Below are positions 59,834 through 64,000 of a DNA stretch of 64,000 nucleotides, piece by piece (within the stretch, counting starts at the first letter, position 1; every line of letters begins with the position of its first letter). Both the position numbers and the translations under genes were made by a program. The notes below the pieces were generated by a model that was not told the DNA's origin, did no database searches, and worked only from the letters and a program-made list of their open reading frames with translations. The DNA comes from Sphingomonadales bacterium (GTDB lineage Bacteria > Pseudomonadota > Alphaproteobacteria > Sphingomonadales > Sphingomonadaceae). Location: assembly GCA_027491235.1 (NCBI GenBank), contig JAIXWO010000021.1, positions 656,721 through 720,720 on the forward strand, given 5' to 3'.

Positions 59834-60682
59834 ATGACCCAGATGCACGTTGCCGCCCTCCAGCAGTCGTTTTCCGACGACATCGACACCAATATCGACC
59901 GCGTCGAGGCGCTGGTGCGCGAGGCCGCGTCGCGCGGCGCCAAGGTCATCCTGCCAAGCGAGCTGTTTGAGGGCCATTATTTCTGCAAGGTGCAGTCAGA
60001 AGCGTTCTTCGCCCGCGCGCAACCGGTGGAGAGCCACAAGGCCGTCCTCGCCATGCGCAAGCTCGCCAAGGAACTGGGCGTCTACATCCCGACCAGCTTT
60101 TATGAACGCGACGGCCAGCATTATTATAACAGCCTCGCCATGATCGACGATGCGGGCGAGGTGATGGGTGTCTATCGCAAGAGCCACATTCCCGACGGCC
60201 CCGGCTATTCAGAGAAATTCTATTTCCGCCCCGGCAATACCGGCTTCAAGGTTTGGCCGACGCGGTACGGCACCATCGGTATCGGCATCTGCTGGGACCA
60301 ATGGTATCCCGAAACCGCCCGCGCGATGATGCTGATGGGCGCGGACATCCTCTTCTTCCCGACTGCGATTGGCGATGAGCCGGAAGCCGAAGACCTCGAC
60401 ACGTCCCGGCTTTGGCGGCGGGCGATGATCGGTCACAGCGTGTCCAATGTCGTGCCTGTCATCGCCGCCAACCGCATCGGCGTGGAAGGCGAGATGAGCT
60501 TTTACGGCCACAGCTTCATCACCGATGAACGCGGCGATTTCGTTGCGGAGTTTGGCGACGGGGTGGAAGGTGTGCTCGACGCGGTGTTCGATTTTGAGAA
60601 GATCCGCAAACACCGCGCGACCTTCGGCTTTTTCCGGGATCGCCGCCCGCAGCTTTATGGGCGGATTACGCAGGATATCTAA
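59834..60682 (+). CDS. aguB: N-carbamoylputrescine amidase
   Basis: A 282-residue nitrilase-superfamily enzyme that hydrolyses N-carbamoylputrescine to putrescine, CO2 and ammonia. The catalytic triad is E43, K116 and C153 (GICWDQWYPE). YGHSFI and FFRDRRP near the end match plant and bacterial AguB. With aguA at 54.9 kb it completes the arginine decarboxylase route from agmatine to putrescine. No arginine decarboxylase gene is in the window. Confidence 0.96.
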   Translation: MTQMHVAALQQSFSDDIDTNIDRVEALVREAASRGAKVILPSELFEGHYFCKVQSEAFFARAQPVESHKAVLAMRKLAKELGVYIPTSFYERDGQHYYNSLAMIDDAGEVMGVYRKSHIPDGPGYSEKFYFRPGNTGFKVWPTRYGTIGIGICWDQWYPETARAMMLMGADILFFPTAIGDEPEAEDLDTSRLWRRAMIGHSVSNVVPVIAANRIGVEGEMSFYGHSFITDERGDFVAEFGDGVEGVLDAVFDFEKIRKHRATFGFFRDRRPQLYGRITQDI

Positions 60683-60747
60683 GTCCACGGAAACGGAGCA
60701 GGTTCATTCTAGCCGAGGCGACGTAGACAAGTTGACCTTTCCTCCCG

Positions 60748-60868
60748 CGTCGCCCCGTGCTTGACACGGGGCTGGGCTAACGTCCGTCTGGCTGCAGCCC
60801 GCTATTCTGTCACGATACTGAATGGCATGGGCAAGTAGCCAAGCCCCGTGTCAAGCACGGGGCGACGG
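60748..60868. repeat. Nested inverted repeat with CCCCGTGCTTGACACGGGG core
   Basis: GTCGCCCCGTGCTTGACACG at 60749 onward (extending GGGCTGGGCTA) is repeated nearly exactly in reverse complement at 60835-60867. Each arm is itself a palindrome (CCCCGTG...CACGGGG). The space between (about 55 bp) is not repetitive. The unit is a REP-like or nonautonomous element type common in alphaproteobacteria. It lies in the gap between the convergent aguB and udgB genes. No transposase is near. Confidence 0.75.
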
Positions 60869-60873
60869 AGAGG

Positions 60874-61545
60874 TCAGGCATCCATCGCCAGCGCAAACAC
60901 CTCGTCAAACATATCCTCGGTGATCCGGCCCGTATTCTGATTGTACCGGGACGTGTGATAGCTGTCGATCAACATCCGTCCATCGAGCAGCTTGTGGACG
61001 GCGCCGTGCGCGAAGCGGCGCTTGGGGAGCTTTTCACCGCACGCCTTCACGGCAGACTGATGCGCAACCTGGCCAAGTGCGATGATCGTGGTCAGCTTGG
61101 GCAGGGCATCCAGCGCATCCTTTAGGAACGGGCGGCAGTTGCGCATCTCTTCCGGCGTCGGCTTGTTCTCGGGCGGCAGGCATTTGACAGCGTTGAGGAT
61201 CATGACGCCCTTCAACTGCGCGCCATCATTCTTGAACCCGCCGAACAAATGGCGTGGCTCCGGCACCTCGTCATGGTCTATGAGCTCTGCCTTGGCGAGC
61301 GCTGCAAACAGCATCTGGCCGGACGGATCACCGGTGAAGGGGCGGCCGGTGCGGTTTGCCCCATGCTTGCCGGGGGCAAGGCCCACAATGGCGAGCCAGG
61401 CGTCAGGATCACCAAAGGCCGGAACAGGCGCATTCCAGAAATTGGGGAATTCCGAGCGGCAGGCATGGCGGGCATCGACAAGGCGCGGACACAAGGCGCA
61501 ATCGAGCGCGGGTTCGACGTCGGGCAGGGGGCTTAAGATGGTCAT
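60874..61545 (-). CDS. Uracil-DNA glycosylase, family 5 (UdgB-like)
   Basis: A 223-residue Fe-S uracil-DNA glycosylase. Cysteines C16, C19, C122 and C137 form the expected cluster set, and GLAPGKHGANRTG (residues 55-67) followed by RPFTGD is the active-site pattern of family 5 rather than family 4 (which has GEAPG...E). It excises uracil and possibly hypoxanthine or ethenocytosine in base excision repair. The C terminus is HTSRYNQNTGRIT, matching the family. It is divergent from folK, with 18 bp between. Confidence 0.9.
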   Translation of the reverse strand: MTILSPLPDVEPALDCALCPRLVDARHACRSEFPNFWNAPVPAFGDPDAWLAIVGLAPGKHGANRTGRPFTGDPSGQMLFAALAKAELIDHDEVPEPRHLFGGFKNDGAQLKGVMILNAVKCLPPENKPTPEEMRNCRPFLKDALDALPKLTTIIALGQVAHQSAVKACGEKLPKRRFAHGAVHKLLDGRMLIDSYHTSRYNQNTGRITEDMFDEVFALAMDA

Positions 61546-61563
61546 CGCGGCCCTATCCCGCTT

Positions 61564-62088
61564 GTGCGCAGCAAAGTCGAGCGGATAAGGGGAGGCGTGC
61601 CGACGCTTTACGCCATCGCTTTGGGATCAAACCAGCCGCATGTCCGCTTCGGCGCGCCGCGTGATGTTTTGTCCGCAGCGCTTAGGGCGTTGGATGAAGC
61701 GCCGTTGAAACTGCTCGCGGCGTCGCCCGTTGTCGCGTCGCGCCCGATTGGGCCGTCCATCCGCAGCTATGCCAATGGCGCTGCGATCATCGAGACCGAT
61801 CTTGATCCCCGTGATCTGCTGGATCACCTGAAACTGGTTGAGCGCCGGTTCGGCCGAAAGGCAGGCGGACAGCGCTGGTGCGCGCGCGTGCTGGATCTGG
61901 ATATTCTGCTTTGGCTGAACGGGGCGTATGTGGATGACCTTTTGTGCATCCCGCACCGTGAGATGCGCATACGGCCCTTCGTTCTTGGCCCTTTGGCGTC
62001 AATTGCGCCTGACTGGCGCGATCCTGTGACCGGATTATCGGTGCGCCACTTGAAAGCGCGCCTTGACCGCAAAGCCCCCGCCGCATAG
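61564..62088 (+). CDS. folK: Hydroxymethyldihydropterin pyrophosphokinase
   Basis: A 174-residue enzyme that transfers pyrophosphate from ATP to 6-hydroxymethyl-dihydropterin in folate synthesis. AIALGSN near the start, RWCARVLDLDILLW and CIPHREMRIRPFVLGPL are diagnostic. The start is uncertain: GTG 61564 or an in-frame GTG 61597 with AAGGGGAGG directly before it. It is divergent from the uracil-DNA glycosylase gene. The tRNA-Lys gene begins 17 bp after the stop. Confidence 0.92.
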   Translation: MRSKVERIRGGVPTLYAIALGSNQPHVRFGAPRDVLSAALRALDEAPLKLLAASPVVASRPIGPSIRSYANGAAIIETDLDPRDLLDHLKLVERRFGRKAGGQRWCARVLDLDILLWLNGAYVDDLLCIPHREMRIRPFVLGPLASIAPDWRDPVTGLSVRHLKARLDRKAPAA

Positions 62089-62103
62089 GGACGACCCCAA
62101 GGT

Positions 62104-62180
<77 letters not shown>

Positions 62181-62667
62181 CCTCTTCCGCCTTCACGTCC
62201 AGCGCGGCGCCTGCCGCCTGTTTCGCGGCGTCAAAGCGCTCCATCATCATTCGCACGTCATTACTCAGCCGATATTTGCGGACGCGCCCGTCGCTTTCAC
62301 ACTCAAAGCGCTCCACAATCCCAAGGGCGGTCAGCCGTTTGAGATCCTGATTATGGCCGGAAATCGACCTTTGGGTGAGGTACATCAGGGAAAGCGACGG
62401 CAATTCGCCTTTGGCGTACAGCAGAAAGATGATGCGAAACTCATTGTGAATGCATTTCACTTTAAGTTTACTCTCAATTTGGTTTATAAATTCGAAAATA
62501 TCATCCATATTGGCTCCTTTGGCCGCTATTCAATATAGTTAATACTTTTCGAATGGAAATTTCCTAGTTATTTTCAGTAGTTTCTTCTGCTATTTTTCTC
62601 AGAAGTATCAAGCGTTGTGGCACAGCCTGTAAGTGCACCCAGTTATTATTGACTGGGAGACCCCAAC

Positions 62668-64000
62668 GTGAAAATGAATTCTATCTCGACGCTCGCGCTC
62701 GCTGCGTCGCTCGCTGCGGCTCCGGCCGCTGTTCAGGCGGTAGCCGTTCCAGGTTCGCTGGACGGTGCCTATGCCACGCTCGGCGCTGACATCAACTTGC
62801 AGACAGCGGATCGCGATGCTGCCGATGCCGCAGCGACGCAGGCTGCAGCGGACGCTGAGACTCTGAGCAGCGCCCTCGCGGCGGTTCAGGCTGCATTCTC
62901 GGATGATGATCGCGCGGCGCAGGCTGCCCTGCAAGGCGCAAACCAGGCAGCTGAGTCTGCAGCTGCTGCAGATACGGCCGCTCAGGCGGCAGAGACTGCT
63001 GCAAACACCGCTTTGACTTCTGCTCAGTCGGCACTCGCAACGGCGAACACGGCCCTCACATCGGCTTTGGCAGACGAAGCGTTGGCTGAGGCTGATGTCA
63101 CGTCGGCTGAGGCTGACCTTGCGACCGCGCAGGCAGATCTCGCTACGGCGATTGCCACAGGCACAGCTGCAGGCATCGCTACTGCTCAGGCTGATGTGGC
63201 GCTGGCAACGACCGCTCTTTCCACTGCACAGGCCGCTCTGGCAACCGAGACCGCAGCTGTTGCAACAGCCACGTCCACCGTCAACACCGCCACGGCTCTC
63301 GTCGTCGCGCGGAGCTCGACTGCAACTGCTGCTGCAGCGGCCGCTGTCGACGCAGCGGGTGAGCTTGCAGACGCTCAACTCGCTGTCACCCAAGCGGAAG
63401 CCGACCTGCAAGCCAGCTTGGCCGCAAACACGGACCTGCAGGCTGCTTTGAATGCTGCTGACCAGACTCTGGGTCTCACGCCAGGAGATGAGCTGGTTGA
63501 CCTTGCCAACCTTGAGGGTCAAGTTGCGGCTGCCGCAGTGGCTGCCGACACAGCAGCGGACGACCTTGCAATCGAACAGGCCGATCTTGCTGTTCTTACG
63601 GCTCAGGACACAATCCTCGACAACGCCGTTGCCAGTGGCTCTGACCACATCACCAATGCTGCAAATGCGCTTTTGGGTGATCCGGCTGCTGCAGACCTCA
63701 ACTACGAGACCGAAGTTGTTGCTGCTCTGACCGACAACGCCGACGCAATCGCGGATGAAGCAACGGCTCGTGCCGCAGCGGACACGGCAGAAGCCGCGAC
63801 CCGCGCCGCTGCAGACACCACTCTTCAGGCGAACATCACTGCTGAAGCAACGGCTCGTGCCGCAGCGGATACGGCTGAAACTTCAGCTCGTATCGCCGCT
63901 GACGACACGCTTCAGGACAACATCGACGCTGAAGCAGCGACGCGTTTGGCAGCAGACACTGCTGAAACCTCAGCTCGTATCGCCGCTGACGACACGCTTC
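62668..64000 (+). CDS. Secreted Ala-rich repeat protein, 5' part (runs off window)
   Basis: The frame is open from GTG 62668 to the window end (444 codons). GGGAG lies 8 bp before the GTG; ATG 62674 is an alternative. A Sec signal peptide ends near AVQA, residue 24. The mature protein is extremely rich in Ala, Thr, Asp, Glu and Gln with heptad-like spacing (e.g. ADLATAQADLATAIATG), so long helices or coiled coil are expected. From about residue 364 it turns into 29-residue tandem repeats containing EATARAAADTAE and RIAADDTLQDNI. Such repeats occur in surface adhesins, phage-fibre-like stalks and trimeric autotransporters. The membrane anchor, if any, is beyond the window. Confidence 0.8.
   Translation, partial: MKMNSISTLALAASLAAAPAAVQAVAVPGSLDGAYATLGADINLQTADRDAADAAATQAAADAETLSSALAAVQAAFSDDDRAAQAALQGANQAAESAAAADTAAQAAETAANTALTSAQSALATANTALTSALADEALAEADVTSAEADLATAQADLATAIATGTAAGIATAQADVALATTALSTAQAALATETAAVATATSTVNTATALVVARSSTATAAAAAAVDAAGELADAQLAVTQAEADLQASLAANTDLQAALNAADQTLGLTPGDELVDLANLEGQVAAAAVAADTAADDLAIEQADLAVLTAQDTILDNAVASGSDHITNAANALLGDPAAADLNYETEVVAALTDNADAIADEATARAAADTAEAATRAAADTTLQANITAEATARAAADTAETSARIAADDTLQDNIDAEAATRLAADTAETSARIAADDTL
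63757..64000 (+). repeat. 87-bp in-frame tandem repeats
   Basis: Units begin at 63757, 63844 and 63931 (GAAGCA), exactly 87 bp apart, encoding 29 residues each. Segments such as GCTCGTATCGCCGCTGACGA recur identically in the last two units, so they are recent copies. The array continues past the window end. Confidence 0.9.

Noticed and set aside
60748..60868. Inverted repeat as an insertion sequence
   Set aside because: There is no transposase frame between the arms and the whole unit is only about 120 bp.
62608..63648. Long minus-strand open frame rich in Ser, Arg and Cys opposite the Ala-rich repeat gene
   Set aside because: It is the complement of GC-rich alanine codons, has no domain, no ribosome site and no plausible start, while the plus frame has a signal peptide and regular repeats.
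63757..64000. Periodic repeats considered as a CRISPR array
   Set aside because: The period is 87 bp, in frame, with no distinct spacers between constant repeats and no cas genes; it is a protein-coding tandem repeat.

Overview
The window reads as core chromosome of an alphaproteobacterium in the order Sphingomonadales. The evidence is a serine palmitoyltransferase with a dedicated acyl carrier protein (sphingolipid synthesis), a PEPxxWA-CTERM protein, a large TonB-dependent receptor with a DEIIVTAQ-type Ton box, the SRP RNA gene just upstream of dnaX, high GC with strong G/C third-position use, and familiar gene strings (argS-SPOR-nagZ-scpA-scpB-tatA-tatB-tatC; rpiB-glyA-nrdR-trmJ). Genes are densely packed, and most operons use ATGA or TGATG start/stop overlaps. 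No stretch without a gene exceeds 300 bp; the longest is the 298 bp before the TonB receptor. No insertion sequence, prophage or CRISPR array was seen.

Layout. 0-7 kb: edge of a Tat-exported PhoD-like phosphatase, tryptophan 2,3-dioxygenase, a class II aldolase, then a TetR regulator divergent from a Rieske oxygenase / flavin monooxygenase / PYROXD2-like oxidoreductase operon, with a perfect palindromic operator candidate between them. 7-12.3 kb (minus): SUV3-like helicase, S4 RNA-binding protein, FdxA, acyl carrier protein, serine palmitoyltransferase and a start/stop-coupled response regulator. 12.4-24.5 kb: envelope genes, including two M23 peptidases, a lipid kinase with a nucleotidyltransferase-like partner, LptF/LptG, a desaturase and a GNAT-like protein that may be the ceramide synthase, plus xthA and erpA. 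24.6-36 kb: DUF455, Bcp, GlnE, an entericidin-like lipoprotein, TatABC, ScpAB, NagZ, SPOR protein, ArgS, MtgA. 36-43.5 kb: PEP-CTERM protein, YbaB, DnaX, SRP RNA, ferredoxin with two adjacent cysteine desulfurases, hydrolase, MarR regulator, FolE. 43.7-51 kb: TonB receptor, rpiB-glyA-nrdR-trmJ, rpsD. 51-62 kb: S9 and M28 peptidases, agmatine-to-putrescine genes aguA and aguB split by about 4 kb of unrelated genes (including an orphan HsdR-N-type nuclease), family 5 uracil-DNA glycosylase, FolK.

62.1-64 kb: a tRNA-Lys gene followed by lower-GC sequence, a winged-helix regulator whose C terminus reads into the antisense strand of the tRNA, and the 5' part of a secreted, Ala-rich protein with 87-bp (29-residue) tandem repeats that runs off the window. 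This looks like the edge of an accessory region and is the place where sequence beyond the window would be most informative.

Themes that link genes: the outer envelope (sphingolipid backbone synthesis, LPS transport, lipid kinase, peptidoglycan enzymes, Tat export); Fe-S assembly (ErpA, two cysteine desulfurases, two ferredoxins); translation and replication housekeeping; and polyamine synthesis. All family assignments are from reading the translated sequences; no database search was run.
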